DNA of 64,000 nucleotides. Source: CAZHTS01 sp964535315 (GTDB lineage Bacteria > Chloroflexota > Anaerolineae > Anaerolineales > Anaerolineaceae). The stretch spans positions 1 to 64,000 of the forward strand of contig CAZHTS010000008.1 in assembly GCA_964535315.1 (NCBI GenBank), written 5' to 3'. Shown here piece after piece: positions 30,510 through 38,072 of the stretch. The position numbers were made by a program, and so were the translations under genes. The notes below the pieces were generated by a model. The model was given only the letters and a program-made list of their open reading frames with translations. It had not been told where the DNA came from and ran no database searches. Numbering within the stretch: the first letter of the stretch is position 1; every line of letters begins with the position of its first letter.

Positions 30510-31666
30510 TGCGGCGTGAGGAACGGGCGCTGGCCGCCTGGTTATTTGCATTGCGAGATACCGATCCTGGACGGCGCGAGGCAGCCGTCCAGGCGTTGGA
30601 TCAATTGGGCTGGCAGGCTGATGCCAGTGAGGAGGGCGCGATATACTTGATTGCCAAAGGGGAATGGCAACGTTGCGCCGGGATTGGCGCCCCGGCTGTC
30701 CGCCCGCTGTTGGCTGCGGTGCGTGAGCGCGACGGTGTGCGCAGCGAGCGGGCGGTTGAGGCCCTGCTCGAATTGCGTGATCTACGTTCCGTGCGGCCTT
30801 TGATTGCGGCCTTGTCCGATCCTTTCCCCGATGTACAGCAGGCTGCGGCGCGGGCGTTAGCCCGCCTGGGCGACCCACAGGCTATTGCGCCGCTGTTGGG
30901 TCTCTTGCGCAGCGAGTTGAGTAGTGTGCGGACGGCGGCGGCGGAGGCGCTGGCGCGATTGGGCTGGCAGCCGGATCGCAGCGAAGCAGCTGCAATTTAT
31001 TTCCTGGCGCGGGGCGATTGGGACTGCTGCGCGGCGATTGGTGAGGCGGCCTTGCGCCCGTTGTTGGCGGCGTTTAAATCGTCGTCCTTCGTCGTTCGCC
31101 AGAAGGCGGCCGAAGCCCTTGGAAAGACGCGCAGTGTGCAGGCCATCGCTCCCTTGTTGTTGGGCATTCAAGACGAGAATATGAATGTGCGCGCCAGCGT
31201 GGTGGCTGCCCTGGATCGCCTGGGATGGAACCCGGATGGCAGTGTGGCGGCGGCGATTTATTACGTCTACAAGCGTGATTGGCAGGGGTGTGTGCGTGTT
31301 GGACAGAATGCTGTCCAACCTCTGCTGGCTGTATTAGATGGGGCAGTGGATGAAGAAGCGCGCCAGAATGCGGCGTATGCCCTCAAGGAATTGGGATGGA
31401 CGTTTGAACGGATCAATCGTTATCGTCGCGAAGAACGTTATGCCCGTTTGGGCGATGAGGGAATCGTAGCCGAGCTGCTATCTACTTATGCCGGTATGAT
31501 GCCGGCTGAATGGCGTTTGCAGGCGCGCCGGGTTGGGGAATACCTTCAGGAGAGCGGCGGCCTCGAGACCATGCGGCGGATTTATGCCGGCGTGGTCGCG
31601 GCCGATTTTTCTGTGGCTCAATCCTTGAATAAGGCCTGGATTGGTCTGGGTGGGTGGAAGGGTTGA
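30509..31666 (+). CDS. HEAT-repeat protein (PBS-lyase-type repeats)
   Basis: A 385-residue soluble protein built from about seven to eight repeats of roughly 30 residues (for example RSVRPLIAALSDPFPDVQQAAARALARLGDP and APLLLGIQDENMNVRASVVAALDRLGW). Interleaved is a second recurring element, AAIYFLARGDWDCCAAIGEAALRPLL, seen three to four times. This alternating arrangement is typical of HEAT/PBS-lyase scaffold proteins; no enzymatic residues are seen. The ATG overlaps the lipoprotein stop (GTGATG), so translation is coupled. Partner unknown. Confidence 0.88.
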   Translation: MRREERALAAWLFALRDTDPGRREAAVQALDQLGWQADASEEGAIYLIAKGEWQRCAGIGAPAVRPLLAAVRERDGVRSERAVEALLELRDLRSVRPLIAALSDPFPDVQQAAARALARLGDPQAIAPLLGLLRSELSSVRTAAAEALARLGWQPDRSEAAAIYFLARGDWDCCAAIGEAALRPLLAAFKSSSFVVRQKAAEALGKTRSVQAIAPLLLGIQDENMNVRASVVAALDRLGWNPDGSVAAAIYYVYKRDWQGCVRVGQNAVQPLLAVLDGAVDEEARQNAAYALKELGWTFERINRYRREERYARLGDEGIVAELLSTYAGMMPAEWRLQARRVGEYLQESGGLETMRRIYAGVVAADFSVAQSLNKAWIGLGGWKG

Positions 31667-31785
31667 TGTGTTTGTGTATAAGCTATTGGGGATGCGCTTT
31701 GTAAGCTCGAGCGGTACAATGATGGATGTATCTTCTGCATATCCGGTTGGATGCAGATATATACATCAAGGATGAGGTTGATATT

Positions 31786-32664
31786 ATGGTAAATTCTGTT
31801 GAGAATAAGAGTGCAAAAGTATTACTGGCGGTTTTGGCGCATCCAGACGATGAGACCTTTGGAATGGGCGGGACGCTGGCTTTGTACGCCCAGCGGGGTG
31901 TGGAAGTCCATCTGGTTTGTGCGACGCGGGGGGAAGTGGGTGAGATGGACGAACGGTTGATGGTTGGGTTTTCATCTGTCGCCGAACGCAGAGAATCTGA
32001 ACTGCGCTGCGCCGCCGGAACGTTGGGATTGAGCGGCGTTCACTTTCTCGGCTACCGCGACTCAGGAATGCCTGGATCGCCGGACAATCAGCATCCACAG
32101 GCGCTGGCGGCACAGCCGGTGGCGATCGTCGCCGGGCGGGTGGCGCATTATGTCCGCCTGCTGCGTCCACAGGTCGTGCTGACTTTTGATCCGATCGGCG
32201 GTTACCGCCACCCAGACCATATTGCCATCCATAATGCCACAGTGCAGGCTTTTGACCTGGCGGGCGATAACTCGTTTGTTGATGAGGAAGGGCTTCCTCC
32301 ATATCGGGCGCAAAAGTTGTATTTTCAGGTGATCTCACGTTTGTTTTTGCGGGTCGTGGTGCGGTTTTTGCAATTGATCGGACGTGATCCGCGTCGTTTC
32401 GGCACAAACCAGGATATTGATCTGTTGTCGATTGTCGAGGTCAGCTTTCCAACGCATGCGCGCATCGATTATCGCCCGGTGGTGAGGATTCGCGAGGCGG
32501 CAGCGCACTGTCACGAGAGTCAGGGCGGGCGCCAGCAGGGCAAGGGGATTGGCGGCGTGCTGCGCCGCTTGTTTTCTGCCAGCGAAAATTACATGCGTGC
32601 CTATCCGCCGCCGCGAAACGGTTATGTGGAGAAGGATTTGTTTGAGGACGTGGTATTGCCGTAG
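31786..32664 (+). CDS. PIG-L-family deacetylase
   Basis: A 292-residue zinc-dependent N-acetylglucosaminyl deacetylase-type enzyme. The metal site is clear: AHPDDETFGMGG (residues 18-29) and GGYRHPDHIAIHNA, with the metal-binding third His in the latter. The family acts on N-acetylglucosamine-linked substrates (bacillithiol or mycothiol synthesis, GlcNAc-PI, small metabolites). The ATG at 31786 is preceded by AAGGATGAGG; a longer start at 31726 is possible but has no SD. Substrate unknown. It is followed by the inverted repeat at 32693-32725. Confidence 0.9.
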   Translation: MVNSVENKSAKVLLAVLAHPDDETFGMGGTLALYAQRGVEVHLVCATRGEVGEMDERLMVGFSSVAERRESELRCAAGTLGLSGVHFLGYRDSGMPGSPDNQHPQALAAQPVAIVAGRVAHYVRLLRPQVVLTFDPIGGYRHPDHIAIHNATVQAFDLAGDNSFVDEEGLPPYRAQKLYFQVISRLFLRVVVRFLQLIGRDPRRFGTNQDIDLLSIVEVSFPTHARIDYRPVVRIREAAAHCHESQGGRQQGKGIGGVLRRLFSASENYMRAYPPPRNGYVEKDLFEDVVLP

Positions 32665-32681
32665 CGGTTATTCATTTTTAC

Positions 32682-32725
32682 TTGACGCATGCAGTCCTCT
32701 GGCTATAAACTATAGCCAGAGGACT
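32682..32725 (+). promoter_or_regulatory. Promoter embedded in a perfect 15-bp inverted repeat
   Basis: TTGACG (32682-32687), 16-base spacer, TATAAA (32704-32709), upstream of the zinc-ribbon gene at 32756. The -10 lies inside a perfect inverted repeat: AGTCCTCTGGCTATA (32693-32707), loop AAC, TATAGCCAGAGGACT (32711-32725), followed by TTTTAAAAAA. The element can be read as a terminator for the PIG-L gene, an operator over the promoter, or both. Confidence 0.55.
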
Positions 32726-32755
32726 TTTAAAAAATCCGCACACAAGGAGATCAAT

Positions 32756-33526
32756 ATGGTTGCTGCAACGCGCATGCCTCGTTATGATGTGAGAAATGAT
32801 GGAGCGGGGCCGTATGCCGTTTTCTACTGTGAAGCCTGCCAACGCGAGTTTCGCAGCCAACCCAATGTGGGTAGCACGCTGGTGCAGGACCTGGGGCGGC
32901 AGGCGATGGGTGGCCTGTTGCGGAAGGTGCCGTTGATTGGCGGGGCGGCGGCCAACAGCCTGACGGGCGAGGATCCGCGCTATTCCTATAAGATGGATGC
33001 CGGCCAATTGGCGGAGGCATGGAAACAGGTGGAGGGGCATTTCCGGCAGTGCCCGACCTGTGACCGGATCGTCTGTCTGTCTGATTTCGATACCGAGAGT
33101 GGCTATTGTCAGGAACACAGTCCGCGCACGAACGAGATTGCCGAGGCGCGCGGAGCGCAGGCAGGGGCGGCGCTAAAAGGATTGGCGAACGCCTTTGGCC
33201 TGGGTGAATCGATTGGGCAGGTCGGCGACGCCTTTAAACAGGCGGCGCAAACGGCGGCCAACGCCGGCAGCCAGCTGGCGCGTTGTCCGAAGGACGGTAC
33301 GCTGGCGGCGCCGGGCACCAGGTTTTGCCCGGAATGTGGGACGGCGATGGTGCAGCCGGTCGCAGGTCGTTGCCCAAGTTGCGGCACCGAGGCGGCTGGG
33401 GCCAAGTTTTGCCCGAATTGTGGAACGAAGATTGAAGCGCGCCAACCCGCCGGAAAGTGCCCATCTTGTGGCGCCGACGCAAAGGGCGCCAAATTCTGTC
33501 CGGAATGCGGCACCCGGATCGTTTAA
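32756..33526 (+). CDS. Zinc-ribbon protein with C-terminal tandem zinc ribbons
   Basis: A 256-residue soluble protein. The N-terminal part has Cys pairs (YCEACQREF near 24-32; CPTCDRIVC near 94-102; YCQEH), a central Ala/Gly-rich helical region (about 125-175), and from about 178 three double zinc-ribbon units (CPKDGT..FCPECGTAM; CPSCGTEAAGAKFCPNCGTKI; CPSCGADAKGAKFCPECGTRI). Such ribbons usually mediate protein or nucleic-acid contacts. ACAAGGAG precedes the ATG at 32756. No catalytic role is evident. Confidence 0.85.
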   Translation: MVAATRMPRYDVRNDGAGPYAVFYCEACQREFRSQPNVGSTLVQDLGRQAMGGLLRKVPLIGGAAANSLTGEDPRYSYKMDAGQLAEAWKQVEGHFRQCPTCDRIVCLSDFDTESGYCQEHSPRTNEIAEARGAQAGAALKGLANAFGLGESIGQVGDAFKQAAQTAANAGSQLARCPKDGTLAAPGTRFCPECGTAMVQPVAGRCPSCGTEAAGAKFCPNCGTKIEARQPAGKCPSCGADAKGAKFCPECGTRIV

Positions 33527-33609
33527 TAAAGCGCAAAGGCCATCGTTGGCAACAGGCCGAGGGAGAATTTGATGGTTTGAGCATTGGTAATTTTTTCAAA
33601 ACTATGCTA

Positions 33610-33627
33610 AACTTGTTATGACAAGTT
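33610..33627 (+). promoter_or_regulatory. Operator-like inverted repeat before the sugar-transporter gene
   Basis: AACTTGT-TATG-ACAAGTT is a perfect 7-bp inverted repeat over a 4-base centre, 72 bases before the MFS start. A second imperfect stem (TCTGTTGGGT / AACCCTGACAGA) follows at about 33633-33658. It lies close to a candidate -10 (TATGCT at 33603-33608), which suits a repressor site. Confidence 0.4.
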
Positions 33628-33699
33628 GCCTGTCTGTTGGGTAAAGCAACCCTGACAGACTGGTTCATGGGATTACATTACTGCCTATCGGAAGGTCTC

Positions 33700-35043
33700 A
33701 TGTCATCCAGCCCATCGAAGTTATCCTTCGGCCGCATTGCTTTGTATAGTCTGGCATCCGTGGGGTTGAATATTCTCAGTATCACTGTCAGTACGTGGTT
33801 GTTGTTTTTCTACGTTCCCCCGGCTGATTCAGGACGCCCCGAATATCTACCGGCAAGCCTGGTAGGTATTTTAATGGGGCTGGTTGGTGTGTGGGATGCG
33901 CTCATCGACCCTTTCATTGGTCAATGGAGCGATACCTTGCGTTCGCGTTGGGGCAGACGCCGGCCTTTTCTTATTCTGGGGGCCCCATTGGTGGCGTTGG
34001 CCGTCATTTTGTTATGGACGCCGCCGCAAAGTGACAGCTTCTTTGTGCGGGCAGCTTATTTCTTGCTGGTGACGATTGGTTTCTTTACCACCTTCAGTCT
34101 GGTAGGAATTCCGTATGACGCCACTTTGCCTGAAATGGCGCCCGAGTCAAAAGAAAGGTTGGGGCTGAGCTACTGGAAGAACGTTTTTGGACTGGCAGGG
34201 GTACTGGTTGGTTCCATGTTGGCGGCGCCCTTGTTTGGGCAGATTGGAGCGGTGGCAATGGGGGCTGTGGTAGGGGGTGTGGCGCTGGTGACTTTGTGGC
34301 TGGCAGCCGCCGGAATCAAAGAGCGCTCGCAGTCGTTGGGAACGCCGCTGCCGGTGATGAAGAGTATCCGCATCACATTGCAGAACCGGCAATTCCTGTT
34401 TGTCTTTTTGTCCACCTTGTTGGTGCACATTGGCTATCAGATGTTGATTGCTGTCATACCCTATTTTGTCACTCTGATTGCAGGAAAAGCGGAAGACGAC
34501 GTGGCGATTTTTCAGGGGGTGTTGATCATCGTTATGGCGCTCAGCGGCCCATTGTGGCTGGTGTTGAACCGTAAACATTCGCAGCGTTTTCTTTTGCAGG
34601 TGGCAATGATTGCGTTGACCGCGATACTGGCGTTGGGGGCGGGGATCGGCTGGGCGCCGGGAGATGTAATGGTGCAGGGGGTGGTTGTCTTTGCCTTAAT
34701 CGGGGTAGCGCTGGGGGGATATCTGATTGTGGTGTACGCTTTGATGGGCAATGTGGTCGATTACGACGAGATGTTGACCGGTGGGCGGCGCGAAGCCATT
34801 TATTATGGTACCTTTAGCCTGGCGTTGGGATTAGGGATTGCCTTTGGTTCGGCGATCTTACCGCAAATTCTCGACACATTTGGTTTTACCCGCCAGAACC
34901 CGGCCGGTGTGCGCGTGGCGTTTTTGGCCATGTCTGTGTTCACCCTTGCCGGGTATCTGGTTTTTCGTGGCTATCGCCTGGGGGATACGCCTGAAGAGAC
35001 CCGTCAGGCGTTGCATCTGGATGAGGCAGAACGAGGGAGTTGA
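33700..35043 (+). CDS. GPH-family (MFS_2) sugar:cation symporter-like transporter
   Basis: A 447-residue membrane protein with about twelve helices and the glycoside-pentoside-hexuronide signature: GVWDALIDPFIGQWSDTLRSRWGRRRPFLILGAP, where the Asp in helix 2 and the loop SDxxxxxxGRRRPF are diagnostic. PYDATLPEMAPESKERLGLSYWKN is the usual second motif, and the C-half has VVDYDEMLTGGRREAIYYG. The preferred ATG is 33700 with GGAAGG upstream, rather than the weaker start at 33637. It overlaps the start of the ceramidase-like gene, so the two form an operon for uptake and breakdown of some glycoside or glycolipid part. The substrate is not determined. Confidence 0.92.
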   Translation: MSSSPSKLSFGRIALYSLASVGLNILSITVSTWLLFFYVPPADSGRPEYLPASLVGILMGLVGVWDALIDPFIGQWSDTLRSRWGRRRPFLILGAPLVALAVILLWTPPQSDSFFVRAAYFLLVTIGFFTTFSLVGIPYDATLPEMAPESKERLGLSYWKNVFGLAGVLVGSMLAAPLFGQIGAVAMGAVVGGVALVTLWLAAAGIKERSQSLGTPLPVMKSIRITLQNRQFLFVFLSTLLVHIGYQMLIAVIPYFVTLIAGKAEDDVAIFQGVLIIVMALSGPLWLVLNRKHSQRFLLQVAMIALTAILALGAGIGWAPGDVMVQGVVVFALIGVALGGYLIVVYALMGNVVDYDEMLTGGRREAIYYGTFSLALGLGIAFGSAILPQILDTFGFTRQNPAGVRVAFLAMSVFTLAGYLVFRGYRLGDTPEETRQALHLDEAERGS

Positions 35044-35045
35044 AC

Positions 35046-36368
35046 ATGTTCTCGCATAGTATTCGGGCAGGTGTGGCCCGACAATTGATTACACCCCCGG
35101 CGGGAATCTTTCTGGTGGGATACGGAGATCGCACCAAGGGCAATCAGGGCGTTCATGATGACCTGACGGCAACGGCGTTGGTACTGGATGATGGTGAACG
35201 CCGGCTGGCGATGGTGGCGTGTGATCTGCTATGCCTGAATGAATATGTGGTTGATCGTATCCGGCGTAAGGTTGGGCTGGGGACGGATCTGATTGTGTGT
35301 TGTTCGCACACACATTCTGGCCCCATTGGGTATGCCGGTGAAGGGGTGAGCAGCGCCCGCCGTCGTTACATCAATATGCTGGTCGATCGTGTCGGGCAGG
35401 CGGTGGCAGATGCCGCCGCATCGTTGCAACCCGCCTGGCTGGGATGGTCGCAAGGGGTAGCAGATATTGCCGTTAACCGCCGCGAGCGAAAGGCCGATGG
35501 GCACATTGAGATCGGCATCAACCCGGATGGGGTCATTGATCGCTCGGTAAATGTGTTAAGCGTATTTGGCGAAGCGGGAAAACGCCTGGCGACGCTGGTC
35601 AATTTTGCCTGTCACGGTACTGTACTGGGGCCAGATAATCTGCTGGTTTCGGCGGATTGGATTGGCGCCATGCGCCGGGGTGTCGAGAGTGAATTGGGTG
35701 GGCTGTGTTTGTTCCTGCAGGGCGCCACGGGCGACCTGAATCCTGAGATGGGATGGGGAACGTCAGGAGTATGGGATCTGTTGCAGCGCCAGGCGGACCG
35801 GGTTGCCGGGGCAGTGGTGGAAGCCTGTAGCGCAGAGATGAAGACTTTCTGCTCTGTGCCGCTGGGGCTGGTGCGCCAGGAGGTGTGGCTGCCGTTTGAG
35901 ATTCGAGCGGATACGCCCAAGCCGCCGGCAACGTATCGCCGGCGTTTGTTAGAGATGGCCCATTTGCCGTCCTGGATGTTCTTCCTGACCGACGCGTTGC
36001 TCGATGAGCGTTATCCGTGGTGTTCGCGTATTTTGGCGCGAGATGGCTATTGGGGCACGCTACTGCGGGTCAATTCGGTACGCATGGGTGACCTGGCGTT
36101 GGTGACCTTTGGCTCCGAGACGTTTACCGAAATTGGTATGGCGATCAAACAACTTTCGCCGGCGCAGTATACGATGTTTGCCAGTATCAGCGATGGTTGT
36201 ATTGGTTATCTGCCAACTGCTGCCGCTCATGCGGACGGTGGTTTTGAGGTGGATCTGTCGCCTTATTCGTATCGTTACCCTGGCCGATTTGAGGCGCATT
36301 GTGAAGAACTGGCCCTGGATGCTGCGCGCCGGGCCTTGGAAGCGCTGTACGGAGCGAGCCCAAAATAG
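35046..36368 (+). CDS. Neutral/alkaline ceramidase-like hydrolase
   Basis: A 440-residue protein with the catalytic-domain pattern of neutral ceramidases (PF04734): RAGVARQLITPPAGIFLVGYG at the start, TALVLDDGERRLAMVACDLLCL, the zinc/catalytic segment CSHTHSGPIGYAG, and VNFACHGTVLGPDN. It is shorter than characterised ceramidases (over 600 residues), lacks the C-terminal Ig-like domain and has no signal peptide, so it is probably cytoplasmic and may act on another amide or ester. The ATG at 35046 has GAGGGAG upstream; the MFS stop lies inside the preceding bases, indicating coupling. Confidence 0.87.
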   Translation: MFSHSIRAGVARQLITPPAGIFLVGYGDRTKGNQGVHDDLTATALVLDDGERRLAMVACDLLCLNEYVVDRIRRKVGLGTDLIVCCSHTHSGPIGYAGEGVSSARRRYINMLVDRVGQAVADAAASLQPAWLGWSQGVADIAVNRRERKADGHIEIGINPDGVIDRSVNVLSVFGEAGKRLATLVNFACHGTVLGPDNLLVSADWIGAMRRGVESELGGLCLFLQGATGDLNPEMGWGTSGVWDLLQRQADRVAGAVVEACSAEMKTFCSVPLGLVRQEVWLPFEIRADTPKPPATYRRRLLEMAHLPSWMFFLTDALLDERYPWCSRILARDGYWGTLLRVNSVRMGDLALVTFGSETFTEIGMAIKQLSPAQYTMFASISDGCIGYLPTAAAHADGGFEVDLSPYSYRYPGRFEAHCEELALDAARRALEALYGASPK

Positions 36369-36544
36369 AAAAGCCCAGGCCTTTCTTAAAGTCCACGAAT
36401 GGGGGCTGTGCTCCCCCTCACTATTTTCTCATCGATCGCAATGACCCTCTCCTGACTCCGAGATGGCGGTGTTCCAGAGGATCTGACTTAAATGAGTTCA
36501 AGGGCGAGAAGCGCCCCATCCCGGACTAAGCCCTGGACAGCCCT
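36369..36544. other. Intergenic stretch without a recognised gene
   Basis: Apart from a weak GC-rich fold just after the ceramidase-like stop, I see no convincing ORF, promoter or repeat. Base composition begins to shift toward the AT-rich gene that follows. Confidence 0.5.
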
Positions 36545-37243
36545 TCATTGTTCATCGTCTTTATAAAGCTTTTTGATATCACCGAAACCTTTCCAGGATT
36601 TAAATAACCAATTCAAGCTGTTGGAAGTTGAATCAGGATACAGTTCAGTCAAACGATTCTCAATAGAAGTAGGTGAGAAGAGTACAATTGCGCCAACTTC
36701 AGTAGAAGGCTCAATTAAAGAACTAAAATCAGGTGTATATACTTTTACCTGGATTCCTGACTGAGGATAGAACATATCAAGAACCCAGTACCAATTTTCT
36801 GGTGTTCCTCCTTCGATGACACCAACTGCCTCTGGAGGCCCAAACTCTTTAAGGATATCGTCTATTGATATGTCAAAAGTTAATCCTAAAGATATTTCAC
36901 GAACCACTCCATTCTCCCAACTTAGAGTTGGAGCTATTCTTCTTCCAGCCACTTTCCAGTTCCATCTACATCCGCCGAATTCATTAGATCCTGATTCTTT
37001 TATACTGCTTTTGTCAATATAAGCAGTTTCTTTAAGAATTTTAACTGCCGCATTCCTGCTGGTTATTCCTGGTGTAATATTATTCCAGCAGGGTAAACCA
37101 CAGGGTGGCTGGTTACCGAACAAATCCTCCCGCATAGCATTTCTAGTTATCAGATGAAATCCAATAACCGAAGCAGCTGCCACAAGTAGCGTAATCAGTA
37201 ATGCCGCATTTAATCTAATTCTGGTATTGAGGTTTTTGCTCAT
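36545..37243 (-). CDS. Hypothetical membrane-anchored protein, AT-rich, possibly acquired
   Basis: A 232-residue protein with an N-terminal anchor (LNAALLITLLVAAASVIGFHLI) and an outer domain starting FGNQPPCGLPCWNNITPG, a Cys-containing motif I associate with a family of small exported Chloroflexota proteins of unknown function. Later segments alternate beta strands and short helices (ISLGLTFDISIDDILKEFGPPEAV). The gene is visibly richer in A and T than every neighbour, which suggests recent transfer. It sits next to transposase and RHS debris, consistent with an insertion-prone spot. No function is assigned. Confidence 0.75.
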   Translation of the reverse strand: MSKNLNTRIRLNAALLITLLVAAASVIGFHLITRNAMREDLFGNQPPCGLPCWNNITPGITSRNAAVKILKETAYIDKSSIKESGSNEFGGCRWNWKVAGRRIAPTLSWENGVVREISLGLTFDISIDDILKEFGPPEAVGVIEGGTPENWYWVLDMFYPQSGIQVKVYTPDFSSLIEPSTEVGAIVLFSPTSIENRLTELYPDSTSNSLNWLFKSWKGFGDIKKLYKDDEQ

Positions 37244-37316
37244 ACGTAGTCCCCTTATGGAGGGTAGGACTCGATTCTACACCATATTCCGTTGTTCGGA
37301 ATACGAGAGAACAAAC

Positions 37317-37502
37317 GAGTATTATTGGGGCTACGGTTCTGGCGTGGTTGCCACCAAAATCCCGGGGTGGGGTGAGTTTGTTCTGGCGGAGTTTACCCAA
37401 ACCTTCGAGCACCCCGATGTCAGCTATTTCAAGCCGCTCATGGGTCTGGTCGAGCTCCGATTGGGACGTAAACCCAGTTTCGGCGCTTTTGCGGCCTGTT
37501 TC
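37317..37502 (+). pseudogene. Transposase fragment (DDE-type, C-terminal-like piece)
   Basis: The plus frame reads a continuous piece, YYWGYGSGVVATKIPGWGEFV then LAEFTQTF, ending VELRLGRKPSFGAFAACF. It resembles an internal segment of insertion-sequence transposases (with the LAE-TQ and R-LG-KP-FGA-DA pattern). Both flanks are missing, and the frame then runs into the antisense of an RHS remnant. The family assignment is from memory and is tentative. Confidence 0.45.
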
Positions 37503-37546
37503 TGCTCGGGTCAGTATATCTTGACGGGGTGTTTAATCCGCAAGTA

Positions 37547-37658
37547 TTACAGCCCAATCTCGCTCGCCTCGCGCTGTCCGGTGTAACGATAGGTCGTCGG
37601 CGTTGAAGCGCGTCTCGCCCCACGCCCTGTAGCGCAGCTCGGCCACCCGGTTCCCGGT
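37547..37658 (-). pseudogene. RHS/YD-repeat core remnant, frameshifted
   Basis: On the minus strand two frames together give GNRVAELRYRAWGETRF and then, in another frame, PTTYRYTGQREASEIGL. This is the start of the RHS-associated core (usual pattern ELRYxxWGETR...TTYRYTGQREESEIGLYFYxARWYDP). The frame change and the missing remainder show that it is dead. It abuts the transposase fragment end to end in opposite orientation. Confidence 0.6.
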
Positions 37659-37915
37659 CGCAGTGCGCCCTCGTTGCGCCAGCGCTTCGCCAGAAAACCC
37701 TGCAAATCGTCGTGCCAACCATCCAGGTCGGCGACCACACCACGATCCGTCAACGTCAGGCTATTCCAGTCCCAGGTAAACAGGCGCTTTTCGTCGGCAG
37801 ATCGTCTAATGTAGAAACAACTTCCTTTCCTGACTTTAAGAAAGGCATGAGAATCGGCCGTTTTTTACCCTGGACGAATTGGGAGGGCGGCGGTAAACTA
37901 TAAGCCATCTAATTT
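37659..37915. other. Unassigned debris between the RHS remnant and tRNA-Gln
   Basis: Minus-strand readings include LTLTDRGVVADLDGWHDDLQGF, which may be the scrap of a further gene, but no intact ORF, terminal repeats or promoter can be supported. With the two pseudogene pieces it forms a roughly 600-base decayed patch beside a tRNA gene. Confidence 0.4.
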
Positions 37916-37986
37916 TGGGGGTTCGTCTAACGGCAGGACGACAGACTCTGGATCTGTTTGTGGAGGTTCGAATCCTTCACCCCCAG
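37916..37986 (+). tRNA. tRNA-Gln (anticodon CUG)
   Basis: A 71-base cloverleaf. The acceptor TGGGGGT pairs with ACCCCCA, discriminator G at 37986. The anticodon stem ACAGA/TCTGT encloses loop CTCTGGA, giving anticodon CTG, which reads CAG (Gln). The T arm contains GGTTCGAATCC. The 3' CCA is not encoded (GCCTT follows), so the CCA-adding enzyme is needed. The gene lies at the edge of the decayed mobile patch, a common insertion context. Confidence 0.93.
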
Positions 37987-38072
37987 CCTTGTGCGTGGTG
38001 CCTCTGGCGACGATGCCGGGGGCGCTTTCTTTTCTTTGTGACCGCGCCATTTTTCGTGTATGATTCGAGATA

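Noticed and set aside
36369..36400. Terminator at the end of the ceramidase-like gene
   Set aside because: The AAAGCC...GGCCTTT pairing is short and imperfect.
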